From positions 9,989-73,988 of the forward strand of contig NZ_SOEE01000008.1 in the NCBI RefSeq assembly GCF_004366035.1: a stretch of 64,000 bases of DNA, read 5' to 3'. Under the pieces are notes generated by a model, which was given only the letters and a program-made list of their open reading frames with translations, was not told where the DNA came from and did no database searches. Made by a program: the position numbers and the translations under genes. Below, one piece after another: positions 45,192-54,011 of this stretch. The DNA comes from Cytobacillus oceanisediminis. GTDB taxonomy: Bacteria > Bacillota > Bacilli > Bacillales > Cytobacillaceae. How positions within the stretch are numbered: position 1 is the first letter of the stretch; each line of letters starts with the position of its first letter.

Positions 45192-45206
45192 AATTTTCCG
45201 AAAATA
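45192..45206 (-). promoter_or_regulatory. CodY-like box upstream of hom
   Basis: AATTTTCCGAAAATA matches AATTTTCWGAAAATT at 13 of 15 positions. It lies just upstream of the -35. Confidence 0.4.
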
Positions 45207-45267
45207 ATGAGTGGAAGCGCTTAACACACTGTTATATTGCGATTTTATTTTTTATTTTTTTTATCTA

Positions 45268-45302
45268 TCAATAAAGGCACCCTGCTTTGGGGTGCCGTCA
45301 TC
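45268..45302 (-). terminator. Terminator of the glycerate dehydrogenase gene
   Basis: On the minus strand GGCACCCC / GGGTGCC with a short loop, followed by a T-rich run. Confidence 0.75.
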
Positions 45303-45306
45303 ACTT

Positions 45307-46269
45307 CTATTTGACTGGTGTCTTCGGTTTCTTTTCTGAAAGGACTAGATCAATGTTTTCCACACACAGCTGCATCATGGCATAGCGCGTTTCAATGCTG
45401 GCACTTCCGATATGGGGCATAGCCACTACATTCCTCAGCTCCAGCAGAGGGTGGTCTTCGCCAATTGGCTCCTCCGCAAAAACATCCAATCCTGCCGCTG
45501 CAATCTCTCCTGCCTTCAGTGCTTCATATAAATCATGTTCATTCACAACCGGCCCTCTTGAGGCATTTACAAAAACAGCCATGTCCTTCATCTTCTGGAA
45601 AGCATTTCGGTTAAATAAATTCCTTGTTTCTTCTGTCAAAGGAGTCAGGCAGACAACGAAATCTGAGCGTTCGAGCAATTCATCAAAGCTGACATATTGG
45701 GCTCCCAGTTCCTGTTCCGCATCCGGCTTCCTCGAACGATTGTGATATAATATCTCCATATCAAATCCAACTGCACGCTTTGCAACTGTTTTCCCGATAT
45801 TCCCCATCCCTACAATTCCGATTGTTTTATGATGCACATCCTGCCCTGCCAAAAGCAGCGGACTCCAGCTCTTCCAATTGCCTTTCTTCACAAACTCAGC
45901 AGCCTCCACCATTCTGCGTGCAGCAGCAAGCACAAGTGCAAACGTCAGGTCGGCAGTTGAATCATTTAATACCTCTGGCGTATTGGTCACCGTGATTCCG
46001 AGACTTTTTGCTGTCTCAACATCCACATTATCATAGCCGACAGCCATATTGGCTATGATCTTCAGCTTCCCCCCTGCTTTTAGAACTTCCTCATTCACCG
46101 GCTCTGATAGCATAGTTAAAAGGGCATCTGCTTTTCTTGCCTCCTGTAAGAATACACCGTAAGGAACCGGCACATCTTCTCGATCCCACATTTCAACTCT
46201 GTACTTTTCTTTTAAAATGGCAATAACATCTTCAGGCAGCTTCCTGCTGATAAATACGTATGGTTTCAT
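45307..46269 (-). CDS. D-2-hydroxyacid dehydrogenase, D-glycerate dehydrogenase type
   Basis: A 320-residue NAD(P)-dependent dehydrogenase of the D-isomer family. It has the cofactor motif IGIVGMGNIGKTVAKRA, NASRGPVVNEHDL with the catalytic Arg, GLDVFAEEP with Glu and MPHIGSAS with His. It would interconvert glyoxylate/glycolate or hydroxypyruvate/D-glycerate. ATG at 46269 after GAGGGGATA. Substrate by family resemblance only. Confidence 0.9.
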   Translation of the reverse strand: MKPYVFISRKLPEDVIAILKEKYRVEMWDREDVPVPYGVFLQEARKADALLTMLSEPVNEEVLKAGGKLKIIANMAVGYDNVDVETAKSLGITVTNTPEVLNDSTADLTFALVLAAARRMVEAAEFVKKGNWKSWSPLLLAGQDVHHKTIGIVGMGNIGKTVAKRAVGFDMEILYHNRSRKPDAEQELGAQYVSFDELLERSDFVVCLTPLTEETRNLFNRNAFQKMKDMAVFVNASRGPVVNEHDLYEALKAGEIAAAGLDVFAEEPIGEDHPLLELRNVVAMPHIGSASIETRYAMMQLCVENIDLVLSEKKPKTPVK

Positions 46270-46341
46270 TAAAATATCCCCTCTTTACATTCTCAGCTTT
46301 ATGTTCCATTCGCCAAGAAAGAGGCATTTCCCTGCCTTTTT

Positions 46342-47349
46342 TCAGCTCTTGATCCAATTCACCAGAGGAATCCTGAGCTTTTTGAAGGGGACCTCGGCAA
46401 ATTCAAAAAATCCGCCCAGAAAACGCTCATGATCATCAGACTGCCAGAGATATTTCTGCAGGCGCTCCTGAAGCCCAAGCTTCTGCTGTTCAGAATCTGC
46501 ACCATAATAATTTTCTATTGTTTCAAAATAATGGAGAGGAAATAATAGACGAGCGTAGTATAGCCGCCATGAAAAGGAGGATAATGGCCCTACACTTTGA
46601 TATTCGGATAAAAATTGCCGCAGATCCGGCTGATACGTTTTTATATTATGGAAATATTTCTCTCTCGTCCATTCCGCCAAATCTCTGGATGAATGATCAA
46701 ATACCCAGTCAAATGGGTTTTTCATATAATAACTGTCTCCCCAGGTGGCCGATGTTAGTCTTATATGACAAACGGTTCCGCTGTCTGCCAATCCGGGTTC
46801 GTCATCAAGCTCTGTATCCACAAGGTATTGAATAGAATTTTCAGCAAGCCCCATATAGTATGGAAACGACTCTAAAAACATTCTCTCAAAATCATTTTCA
46901 GGCTTTTGAAAGAGCATCTCATTCCACACCTTTTCCATTTGGTCCAGCCGCTGTTCCCAAAGCTGTTTCCACTGCCCGATTCTGCTCGTTTTTTTCACTG
47001 GAAACGAAATGCTCCTGCCTCTGTAATGGAACTTTGCCAGCTTTCGCCCAAACTGATTTTGTTTTCTGCTCAGTGTATGCCGATTAACCAGAATGCAAAA
47101 GCGGCTATCGTTCCAATCAATTGACTGATTACCTTCCTTCGTTTTCAAAAAAGTGCTTATGTTCCTATCCCCGCAATTGGAAAGGTGTTCAGCCATTTGG
47201 TCCAGTTCTTTGAGTTCTTCTTCATCTGTATGACCCGCAGGCACAAGCAAATAGAGCTGTCCCTGCTTTCGGCACGCATCATATTTTCCGATTCTCATCG
47301 TATCCTCTGCTTCTATGCCAAATTGTTCTTTCAAAAGTTTTCTAAACAT
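46342..47349 (-). CDS. yutH: Spore coat protein YutH (CotS-like kinase fold)
   Basis: A 335-residue protein like B. subtilis YutH, a spore coat-associated member of the CotS/aminoglycoside-phosphotransferase-like fold. The YDACRKQGQLYLLVP region resembles a degraded kinase N-lobe; the later CHIRLTSATWGDSYYMKNPFDWVFDHSSRDLAEWTREKYF part resembles a catalytic lobe with altered residues. Probably not an active kinase. ATG at 47349 after GAGGTGG. Confidence 0.85.
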   Translation of the reverse strand: MFRKLLKEQFGIEAEDTMRIGKYDACRKQGQLYLLVPAGHTDEEELKELDQMAEHLSNCGDRNISTFLKTKEGNQSIDWNDSRFCILVNRHTLSRKQNQFGRKLAKFHYRGRSISFPVKKTSRIGQWKQLWEQRLDQMEKVWNEMLFQKPENDFERMFLESFPYYMGLAENSIQYLVDTELDDEPGLADSGTVCHIRLTSATWGDSYYMKNPFDWVFDHSSRDLAEWTREKYFHNIKTYQPDLRQFLSEYQSVGPLSSFSWRLYYARLLFPLHYFETIENYYGADSEQQKLGLQERLQKYLWQSDDHERFLGGFFEFAEVPFKKLRIPLVNWIKS

Positions 47350-47597
47350 TATACCACCTCATTTTAGAGAGATCCTTAAAGGATATATATGATAGAAGAC
47401 TTTAAAACTTGTTGTTTTCTTGGATAAGACTGTGTACCTTGGAAATGATATAGGAAATGAAATTTTTCTGTTTCAGCGGCATCGGGCATATTTGATAAAA
47501 AAAGGGTATATACATAGTGGAAAGATCTAAAACACAGGACCTTACGCTAAGACTGGACTTTCACGCAATTATTTAATAACCAGAAAAGGTGAAGCCA

Positions 47598-48101
47598 ATG
47601 AATGAAGAAAAAAAAGCAGTTAACGTTACAGAGCAGACAGCACGTAAATGGCTCCATGAAAGAGGGGTAGAAATTCAGGATATAGCTGATTTAGTGTTCT
47701 TCCTCCAAGAGAAATATCACCCCGATTTACAAATGAAAGATTGCATTCATAATGTTGAGCGTGTTTTATCAAAAAGAGAAGTCCAAAACGCCATTTTAAC
47801 GGGTATTCAGCTTGATATGCTGGCTGAGGAAAAGAAACTTTTAGAGCCGCTGCAGTCGATTATCGCTACAGATGAGGGTTTATACGGAGCGGATGAAGTA
47901 TTGGCCTTATCTATTGTAAACGTATATGGTTCCATCGGGTTTACCAATTTTGGGTATATCGATAAATTGAAGCCTGGCATTCTGAAGGATCTGAACGATA
48001 AGAGTTCAGGAAGATGCCATACCTTCCTCGATGATATTGTAGGAGCTATCGCTGCAGCAGCTTCGAGCAGGCTGGCACACAGTGCCGAAAATGCGGAATA
48101 A
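47598..48101 (+). CDS. yutG: Phosphatidylglycerophosphatase A-like protein YutG
   Basis: A 167-residue PgpA-family protein matching B. subtilis YutG. Motifs include DEGLYGADEVLALSIVNVYGSIGFTNFGY and FLDDIVGAIAAAA, typical of family members. It may dephosphorylate phosphatidylglycerophosphate, but hydrophobic segments are fewer than in enterobacterial PgpA. I chose the ATG at 47598, 6 nt after AAAAGGTG. Confidence 0.88.
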   Translation: MNEEKKAVNVTEQTARKWLHERGVEIQDIADLVFFLQEKYHPDLQMKDCIHNVERVLSKREVQNAILTGIQLDMLAEEKKLLEPLQSIIATDEGLYGADEVLALSIVNVYGSIGFTNFGYIDKLKPGILKDLNDKSSGRCHTFLDDIVGAIAAAASSRLAHSAENAE

Positions 48102-48102
48102 A

Positions 48103-48136
48103 AAAGGATGGAGAGCTTTTCTCCATCCTTTTCTAT
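48103..48136. terminator. Bidirectional terminator between yutG and yutF
   Basis: Stem AAAAAGGATGGAGA / TCTCCATCCTTTT. Confidence 0.92.
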
Positions 48137-48906
48137 TTAAAGTCCCAATCCGCTAATGAATCGAGCACATAGTCAGGCTTTTTGTTATAACCCTTTAATA
48201 ACTCTTTCGTTGTTACACCCGTATGGACAAGCAAGGTATCCATACCGGCATTCATTCCTGCTAAAATATCTGTATCATAGTTATCCCCAACCATCAGGGT
48301 TTCTTCCTTAGCTGTTCCCAGCACCTTTAAAGCCTGCTCCATGATTATCGATTCAGGTTTTCCGATAAACACAGGCTCTGTTTGTGTCGATACAGTGATG
48401 ACAGAGGTTAGTGACCCATTACCCGGAAGCAGCCCTCTTTCTGTCGGAATAGCAATGTCTCCGTTTGTGGAAATGAATGCTGCTCCATTCCGGACAGCCA
48501 GACAGGCGATGGATAGCTTTTCATAGTTAATGGAGCGGTCAATCCCCACCACAACGTAGTCCGCATGCTCTTCAGCAAAGCTTAGCCCCTTTTCAGCCAG
48601 CGCTTCCCTTATTCCTTCTTCTCCGATTACATATACCGAAGCATCGGTTTGCTTTTCATATATGTAGTTAGCAGTAGCCATGCTCGTTGTAAAAACCTGC
48701 CCCTCTTCAGCAGGGATGCCAAACTTCACAAGCTTCTCCGCTACCTGGGCAGGTGTTCTGGACGAATTATTCGTCACAAACAAATAGGGCAAATCCAGTT
48801 CCCGAAGCATATTGACAAAATCAGCTGCCTCACTGATCAGCACTGTCCCGCGATACATGGTGCCATCTAAATCGATTAAGTATCCTTTATATTTTTTCAC
48901 AGCCAT
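48133..48906 (-). CDS. yutF: HAD-superfamily phosphatase YutF (TIGR01457 type)
   Basis: A 257-residue HAD hydrolase of subfamily IIA (NagD-like). It has DLDGTMYRG with the nucleophile Asp, FVTNNSSRTP, GKPESIIMEQAL with the Lys, and MVGDNYDTDILAG with the acidic pair. In B. subtilis YutF is a 5'-nucleotide or sugar-phosphate phosphatase. ATG at 48906 after GGAGATGG. Confidence 0.93.
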   Translation of the reverse strand: MAVKKYKGYLIDLDGTMYRGTVLISEAADFVNMLRELDLPYLFVTNNSSRTPAQVAEKLVKFGIPAEEGQVFTTSMATANYIYEKQTDASVYVIGEEGIREALAEKGLSFAEEHADYVVVGIDRSINYEKLSIACLAVRNGAAFISTNGDIAIPTERGLLPGNGSLTSVITVSTQTEPVFIGKPESIIMEQALKVLGTAKEETLMVGDNYDTDILAGMNAGMDTLLVHTGVTTKELLKGYNKKPDYVLDSLADWDFK

Positions 48907-49070
48907 CTCTCCTAAATGATCTTGCTTTTATTAGTATCCCTATTTTTTAACTGAACTATCGCCCATAAAAGCTATCTTAAAGGAACGTGGTGAATTGTGC
49001 AATTTTTCACTATTGCACGGATAAATAATACAGTAATTCGCGTAAAAAACCCTTGAACCGGAGTCCTCGC

Positions 49071-49706
49071 TTAACCTTGTTTTATTATATAATGACAGCA
49101 CCCATCACCGGCAGCCATACAGGATTTGATATCAACATGATCAGCAGAAAGAAAATCTTTGATAAACTCTTTTTCAGACCTGCAGATTTGTCTAAATTCT
49201 TCTGCTGTTTCAATATACGGGCAATTAAACTCTTTGAGATGGACTTGGCCTTCCTCTATTCGCACTTCCGGCATAAAGCCTTCAAGCAGGAGAAGGTCCT
49301 CAAGCACCTGGAGCTTTTCTGAAAAAGACTTCCCGACTGTCTGAATCTCATACTGCTGTACGAGGCGGTTCTTCCTTCTGGAAAACAACTCTGTAATTAA
49401 ATGGCCCTGCCCCATGCTTTTTAGTTCTGTTAATAATTCAACACTTAACTGCTTGTATTTTTTCGGAAACAGATCTTCGCTTTTTGCTGTTAGCTGGTAA
49501 AGCTTCGAAGGGCGCCCTTTTGTTTGCCTCTGGATTGCAGATTTAATAAAACCATCTTTTTCAAGTGCCTGAATATGCTTTCTGACGGCCATTTCTGATA
49601 TTCCCAGTTCTTTGGCCATTTCCAGTATGGAAAGTTTCCCCGTTGTTTTAATCAACCCCAAGATCACTTCTTTTGTTGAATTTTCGCCAACATGCATGAC
49701 ATTCAC
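49071..49706 (-). CDS. Winged-helix regulator with C-terminal cysteine cluster (SufR-like)
   Basis: A 211-residue regulator. N-terminal winged helix (KEVILGLIKTTGKLSILEMAKELGISEMAVRKHIQAL), then a domain ending in cysteines C162, C175, C196, C203 and C204. The CPY...C...C...GDGCC layout, with C-x12-C, resembles SufR-type Fe-S-sensing repressors. It may control Fe-S or metabolic genes such as the Fe-S cluster to its left. Start at 49706 (AAGGG at 6 nt) or 49697 cannot be separated. Fe-S binding is inferred. Confidence 0.75.
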   Translation of the reverse strand: MNVMHVGENSTKEVILGLIKTTGKLSILEMAKELGISEMAVRKHIQALEKDGFIKSAIQRQTKGRPSKLYQLTAKSEDLFPKKYKQLSVELLTELKSMGQGHLITELFSRRKNRLVQQYEIQTVGKSFSEKLQVLEDLLLLEGFMPEVRIEEGQVHLKEFNCPYIETAEEFRQICRSEKEFIKDFLSADHVDIKSCMAAGDGCCHYIIKQG

Positions 49707-49746
49707 CGCCCTTCTCTTTATTCAAACCTAATATGCTCCCTAGGTA

Positions 49747-49976
49747 CAAAAGCGAGCGCCTGGATCAGATGAGCTCCAACTAAAAACCGCCACGTCCTGT
49801 GGCGAACGTTGAAGCCAGCACATCCTGTACAAGTCCGACAGGCATAAGACGAATCACGCAGGAAACCTTCCAAAGCAATCTTTGGTCGGGCGATGTATCG
49901 CTGACGTAGCGTTCCTTGTCCTGATTTCTGGAGTGATTTGGCTTATGACCCGAGGGGCTAGGCGCTGGAGCTAGAT
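49747..49976 (+). repeat. Dispersed hairpin repeat with a long divergent insert
   Basis: Begins AAAAGCGAGCGCCTGG and ends GGCTAGGCGCTGGAGCTAGA. The central 170 bp differ from the other copies but retain CATAAGACG and GGCTTATGACC. Same orientation. Confidence 0.8.
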
Positions 49977-50025
49977 GCAAACAACCTTTCCACAGAGTCA
50001 GTTCCATTTTAAAGTTTCCTATACA

Positions 50026-50056
50026 GAGAAAAAGATCGGATTTCTCCGATCTTTAT
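50026..50056 (-). terminator. Terminator of yutE
   Basis: On the minus strand AAGATCGGA / TCCGATCTTT followed by T-rich sequence. Confidence 0.8.
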
Positions 50057-50493
50057 TGAGGTTTAAAAGCAGAAACCGGTCCCAGTTCATTGATTAGATA
50101 CTCCCTGACCCTGCCAGGAAACTCTTTAATCATGGGCATATGACTGCTTATAGCTGTTATTAGGCCCTCATGATTGACGTCTGTGTAATTTTGGACGAGC
50201 ATTTTACGATATGTAATGAACTGTTTAAAGCTATTGCTCATTTCTTTGCTGATAACCTTTTCGTCGTCAAGAATATCCACGATATCATCGTAGCTGCCTG
50301 GATCCCTCATGATAAAGCCGTCAATCATCGTATTTCCAGTATCAAGGATAGCTTCGATCATAATTTGGGCAATTCGTTCCAAGGCTGCCTTTTCAATAGG
50401 GGATGTCCACTCTTTCACTTCTTCAAAAAGGGAGATTTGCTGTTCCAGATAACTGAGTGTGTCTTCGATCTTTTCCCTGTCTACGAAATACAT
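50053..50493 (-). CDS. yutE: YutE (DUF86/HepT-like)
   Basis: A 146-residue helical protein of the DUF86/HepT-like family, similar to B. subtilis YutE. HepT RNases use an Rx4-6H motif; here the corresponding site is YRKMLVQNY, with Gln where His is expected, so RNase activity is doubtful. No MNT-type nucleotidyltransferase partner is adjacent. DPGSYDDIVDIL is characteristic. ATG at 50493 follows AGGAGG. Confidence 0.85.
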   Translation of the reverse strand: MYFVDREKIEDTLSYLEQQISLFEEVKEWTSPIEKAALERIAQIMIEAILDTGNTMIDGFIMRDPGSYDDIVDILDDEKVISKEMSNSFKQFITYRKMLVQNYTDVNHEGLITAISSHMPMIKEFPGRVREYLINELGPVSAFKPQ

Positions 50494-50508
50494 AATGCTT
50501 CCTTCCTC

Positions 50509-51825
50509 CTATGAAGATTTCAGGCTCTTGGTTAAAGTATCCGGCCGAGCGTAGAAATATCCCTGAGCTAAATCGACATTGTTTCTGGAGAGAACCGATG
50601 CCTCCCCTTCACTTTCAATTCCCTCGGCAACCACCAGTGAACCCGCTTCTTTCGCCACTAAAAGGAGACCCTTCAGCATGGATTCTTTTACCCTGTTCGT
50701 ATCAATGCCTTTAATGACGGAACGGTCGATTTTTATTATATCCGGCATAATCTCACTTATGGAATTTAAACTGGCATAACCTGCACCGGTGTCATCCACA
50801 GCCACCCGAAATCCTAATGTTCTTAATACCTTTATATTGTATATAAAGTTTTCAATACCTTCAATGGGATCACGTTCAGTAATTTCAAGTGTGATCTGTT
50901 CAGGAGGAATATTTTTATAGCCGGTGAGCATTTTCTTTACATCCCTCACAAACCTTTCATTCCCTATTGTTATCGGGGTGAAGTTAATAAATATATCCTG
51001 GGTGCAGCCTGTCTTAGTTATCTGTTCAAGTGTTTTCTCAAGTACGATAAGCTCCAGATCATAAAGGCTGCCGGTCTGCCGTGCAATGGTAAAAAGCTGT
51101 AGAGGGCTTTCCAGGGAAGTGCCGCTCGGACCTCTTGTGAGCATTTCCCATGCCTTTACCTCGCCTGTAGCCACATTAATAATCGGCTGCGCCAGCATTT
51201 TGATATCCTTTTTAGCCACAATTTTATTTATTTTGTACATCATTTCATTAAACTCGGATCTGACTCTTTTTTCAGCCATTGCGAGTGCATGCTGATGGGC
51301 TTTGTAAACTGCTTCCTGAACAGACGAGTAATACTTCTTTTCAACAAACATATAACCCGCATCAATAACAGGCCTTATATGAGGTGTATCATTATGTATG
51401 TATTTTTCAGCTTCTTTGACAATTTTTTTCAGTGTTTGATCAATTTCTGTCACACAATCCCTGCCAGGGTCCACTTTCAATATCAAGGCAAGGCCATCAC
51501 TATAATGATCATGCACGATAATGATTTGATTATCTTCAAGTTCCCGCTGAATGACTGCCAAAAATATCTCCTTAATGTTTTTTATAAACTGTCTGAAAGA
51601 AAGCTCACCCAGCTGTTCGGACAGGTCTTGCCAATTTTTAAAATTAAAAACAGCAACGGCCACTTCAAAACCTTGTTTCAGCACCAGATCTACTCCTTCT
51701 GCAACCGGGTCACGAATAATGAACTGAGGAGGGAAATACTTTATCTTATTTAAAGGAAGCATAAGTTTGCCCCAATTTCCAACAGGCTTAAATCTTTTTA
51801 TGTAATGGTGGACCATACCTTTCAT
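50509..51825 (-). CDS. EAL domain protein with degenerate GGDEF-like N-terminal domain
   Basis: A 438-residue cytoplasmic protein. Residues 50-190 form a degenerate GGDEF-like region without an intact GGDEF motif (HYSDGLALIL). The C-terminal EAL domain keeps key residues: EML of AWEMLTRG, FINFTP, EITERD, VDDTGAGYASL, KIDRS, EGIES and QGYFYARP. It may hydrolyse c-di-GMP or bind it. No membrane segment. ATG at 51825 after AGAGGAATG. Confidence 0.88.
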   Translation of the reverse strand: MKGMVHHYIKRFKPVGNWGKLMLPLNKIKYFPPQFIIRDPVAEGVDLVLKQGFEVAVAVFNFKNWQDLSEQLGELSFRQFIKNIKEIFLAVIQRELEDNQIIIVHDHYSDGLALILKVDPGRDCVTEIDQTLKKIVKEAEKYIHNDTPHIRPVIDAGYMFVEKKYYSSVQEAVYKAHQHALAMAEKRVRSEFNEMMYKINKIVAKKDIKMLAQPIINVATGEVKAWEMLTRGPSGTSLESPLQLFTIARQTGSLYDLELIVLEKTLEQITKTGCTQDIFINFTPITIGNERFVRDVKKMLTGYKNIPPEQITLEITERDPIEGIENFIYNIKVLRTLGFRVAVDDTGAGYASLNSISEIMPDIIKIDRSVIKGIDTNRVKESMLKGLLLVAKEAGSLVVAEGIESEGEASVLSRNNVDLAQGYFYARPDTLTKSLKSS

Positions 51826-52022
51826 TCCTCTCAGGTGCCAGCTTTATTTTTGTATTGCCTATAAGCCTTTATTACTATGCTACCCTACCAGCTATTGTAT
51901 CACAATATTTTGAATTGAGTATTTTTACCTTTAATAGAAAAAAATATATATTTAGCCATTCATGGGTGAAAAGATGATAAAAAGATTCATCCCCTTCGAA
52001 CATAAACCTAACAAGGACATGC

Positions 52023-52028
52023 TATAAT
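52023..52028 (+). promoter_or_regulatory. Extended -10 promoter for the DUF3055 gene
   Basis: TGCTATAAT (TG at 52020-52021), 33 bp before the TTG start. No clear -35. Confidence 0.5.
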
Positions 52029-52060
52029 CGGTTATATAAAACAACTGAGGAGTGTTATAT

Positions 52061-52327
52061 TTGGCAGAACGCTTTTTCTTATATGATGATCTTGAAGAAA
52101 CAAAAACCAGATTTGTCAGCTTTATGGGAGAAAATCAGCGATTCGATTTGGCTATTGTCCGTTCCGATCGCTATTATGGCAAACAATTGGTCCTTGATAT
52201 CCAAGGAAGCAGATTTGCCATTATAGGGGAAGATGATTTAAAGGAAGAAGGCTATCTCGAGCATGTTTTTCAGCTTTCTGAGGAAGATGCAGAGGAGCTT
52301 AAGTCATTTCTCATGGAAATTGTTTAA
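52061..52327 (+). CDS. DUF3055 family protein
   Basis: An 88-residue acidic protein. The sequence AERFFLYDDLEETKTRFVSFMGENQRFDLAIV and GRFAIIGEDDL-like core is that of the DUF3055 family of Bacillus. Function unknown. The start is TTG at 52061, 8 nt after GAGGAG; the GTG at 52052 overlaps that site. Extended -10 promoter upstream. Confidence 0.82.
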   Translation: MAERFFLYDDLEETKTRFVSFMGENQRFDLAIVRSDRYYGKQLVLDIQGSRFAIIGEDDLKEEGYLEHVFQLSEEDAEELKSFLMEIV

Positions 52328-52344
52328 TATACGATAATAAACAG

Positions 52345-52388
52345 ATACTAAGGGAGAACCTATTTTGCTGGGTTCTCTTTTTTCTTCT
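52345..52388 (+). terminator. Terminator after the DUF3055 gene
   Basis: GGGAGAACC / GGGTTCTC followed by TTTTTTCTTC. Confidence 0.8.
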
Positions 52389-52429
52389 TTAAAGACCCTG
52401 CTGCATATAACTTCCTAAGGAGTGATAGC

Positions 52430-52717
52430 ATGGACGATAAAGAAAGACGCACATACACCGATTTCTCAAATGTGGAAACGCAAAGGAATTTCCTTATTCC
52501 CGAGGACTTGCCTGAAGGTGCCTATGGCTCTCCCAGAAATGCCGATGAGCCGGTAGAGAACAAAAGCACCCCATGGCGGGAGGGCCAGCGCTACTATAGT
52601 GCCTTCAACTATGAGTTCAAGTCCCTCCACCAGAACTTGCCGCGGCAAATGCCAGGGGCGCACCCGCCGCATGATGACCCTGATAAAAATGAAGAACCGC
52701 CATATACAGAGACTTAA
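52430..52717 (+). CDS. Small hydrophilic cytosolic protein, unknown function
   Basis: A 95-residue hydrophilic protein rich in Pro, Glu, Asp and Asn, with no predicted helix pair or membrane segment. It has a clear AAGGAG site before the ATG at 52430. I do not recognise the family; low-complexity and Pro-rich tail (HPPHDDPDKNEEPPY) suggests disorder. Confidence 0.7.
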   Translation: MDDKERRTYTDFSNVETQRNFLIPEDLPEGAYGSPRNADEPVENKSTPWREGQRYYSAFNYEFKSLHQNLPRQMPGAHPPHDDPDKNEEPPYTET

Positions 52718-52752
52718 AAAAGCGTATGTGCCCCCACAAAGGGCTAGACAGC
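52716..52752 (+). repeat. Dispersed repeat, minimal remnant
   Basis: AAAAAAGCGTATGTGCCCCC to GGGCTAGACAG, keeping only the ends of the element. Same orientation. Confidence 0.55.
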
Positions 52753-52785
52753 ACCAAAAAAGGGCCGGGTTCCCCCCTGCCCTTT

Positions 52786-53061
52786 TTAACTTTTCACTTT
52801 TTTCACAACAAAATAGGCACATCCGAAATTACAGAATTCGTAAAGATACTCGGTCAGAGTACTTATTTTTGTATCAAATGAAGCCTTTTGGTTCTGATCG
52901 TCGAAAAAGCCGCGGAGACGAAGCTGACCATATCCCCAGTCGCCAACTATATAGTCATATCTGGATAAAATTTCGCTGTATCTCCCTCGAAATGCTTCCT
53001 CATTGAAACCATTCCGTTCTTCATGAATCAATTCATAGCAGATGTTATTAATGCAGACCAA
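52786..53061 (-). CDS. yutD: YutD family protein (DUF1027)
   Basis: A 91-residue protein of the DUF1027 family. Conserved stretches are GFNEEAFRGRYSEILSRYDYIVGDWGYGQLRLRGFF and CNFGCAYFVVKK. I chose TTG at 53061, 8 nt after GAGG; a GTG at 53070 overlaps the site. Function unknown. It lies between the DUF3055 and lipoprotein genes, as in B. subtilis. Confidence 0.9.
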   Translation of the reverse strand: MVCINNICYELIHEERNGFNEEAFRGRYSEILSRYDYIVGDWGYGQLRLRGFFDDQNQKASFDTKISTLTEYLYEFCNFGCAYFVVKKVKS

Positions 53062-53228
53062 TTTATTCACCTCATCTTAAAAAGCATATGTACTGGTATT
53101 ATATTGGAAATCACAGGATATGAAAACAAACCAATATTTGTCCTAATTAAATTATAACTGATTCCCCATCAATTACTAAGAGAAAAAAATTCAGCAGTGG
53201 CAATTCTATAGATGAGGAGGTGTTTATA

Positions 53229-53915
53229 GTGAAAAAATCACTAATAATTCTTGGCATCAGCAGCATCGCTGCACTGACTGCCTGTCAAAACAATGCCGCA
53301 AAAGAAGATATCTATGAAGAAACCGGTCACACCATAAATGTAAATGACCAGCGTGCTGATTTATACAATAGGGATATGGGCAACGGCCGAAACGGCCGAA
53401 ACAATATCGGTGAAGACTTCGGATATGTGCGTCATCAAAAAAGCCCAATTATGGGAGACAACGTTTCAGCGGATCACTATGCTGCCATTGATCGGGAGCA
53501 GGTTGCAGATATTATCGGAAAATATTGCACCGAAGTTCCGAATGTGGACGATATTTCAACTCTTGTAACAGATGAAGAAGTCCTGATCGTATATAACACG
53601 GACACAAAAAATCGCAATCAGACAGCTGATCAGGTGAAGAAGATGGCCATGTCTGTTGTCCCAAGATGGTATCATGTCTATGTAAGTGATGATACTTCAT
53701 TAAGAAAAAATGTTGAAAACTATGCAACAGTTGATTCTGATGGACGAAATGCAGAAAATGGCATTAACCAGTTAATTAAACAAATGCTTAAATCTCCTCA
53801 AGGAGAAAGAATGAGTGAGAGTGAAAATGAAAACGGTGAAATGCAGGGCGAAAGAAACGATGATATAGATAAAGATGATCTGGGAGAAACCGTCAAAAAA
53901 GCAGGAAATCGTTAA
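53229..53915 (+). CDS. yutC: YhcN/YlaJ family sporulation lipoprotein
   Basis: A 228-residue lipoprotein. Lipobox is LTAC at about residue 18. The middle region (DREQVADIIGKYCTEVPNVDDISTLVTDEEVLIVY) is the YhcN/YlaJ domain, which in other family members is a spore-membrane lipoprotein. The C-terminal 60 residues are acidic and low-complexity. GTG at 53229 after GGAGG. B. subtilis YutC, next to lipA, is the likely orthologue. Confidence 0.85.
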   Translation: MKKSLIILGISSIAALTACQNNAAKEDIYEETGHTINVNDQRADLYNRDMGNGRNGRNNIGEDFGYVRHQKSPIMGDNVSADHYAAIDREQVADIIGKYCTEVPNVDDISTLVTDEEVLIVYNTDTKNRNQTADQVKKMAMSVVPRWYHVYVSDDTSLRKNVENYATVDSDGRNAENGINQLIKQMLKSPQGERMSESENENGEMQGERNDDIDKDDLGETVKKAGNR

Positions 53916-53921
53916 CCAAGA

Positions 53922-53945
53922 AAAGCGGAAACAGTCATCGACGTT
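53922..53945 (+). repeat. Dispersed repeat remnant
   Basis: AAAAGCGGAAACAG, only the left end of the element is recognisable. Confidence 0.35.
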
Positions 53946-53967
53946 TTAAATTTTGTACTTCCTTACT

Positions 53968-54010
53968 TTGAAAAAAGAGTCCAGCGATGGCGCTGAACTC
54001 TTTTTTTCAT
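53968..54010. terminator. Bidirectional terminator between the YhcN-like gene and lipA
   Basis: Stem AAAAAGAGTCCAGCG / CGCTGAACTCTTTTTT. Confidence 0.9.
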
Positions 54011-54011
54011 C

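Noticed and set aside
45212-45226. Possible cre site TGGAAGCGCTTAAC before hom
   Set aside because: Mismatch at the W position and the last two bases; not a good cre.
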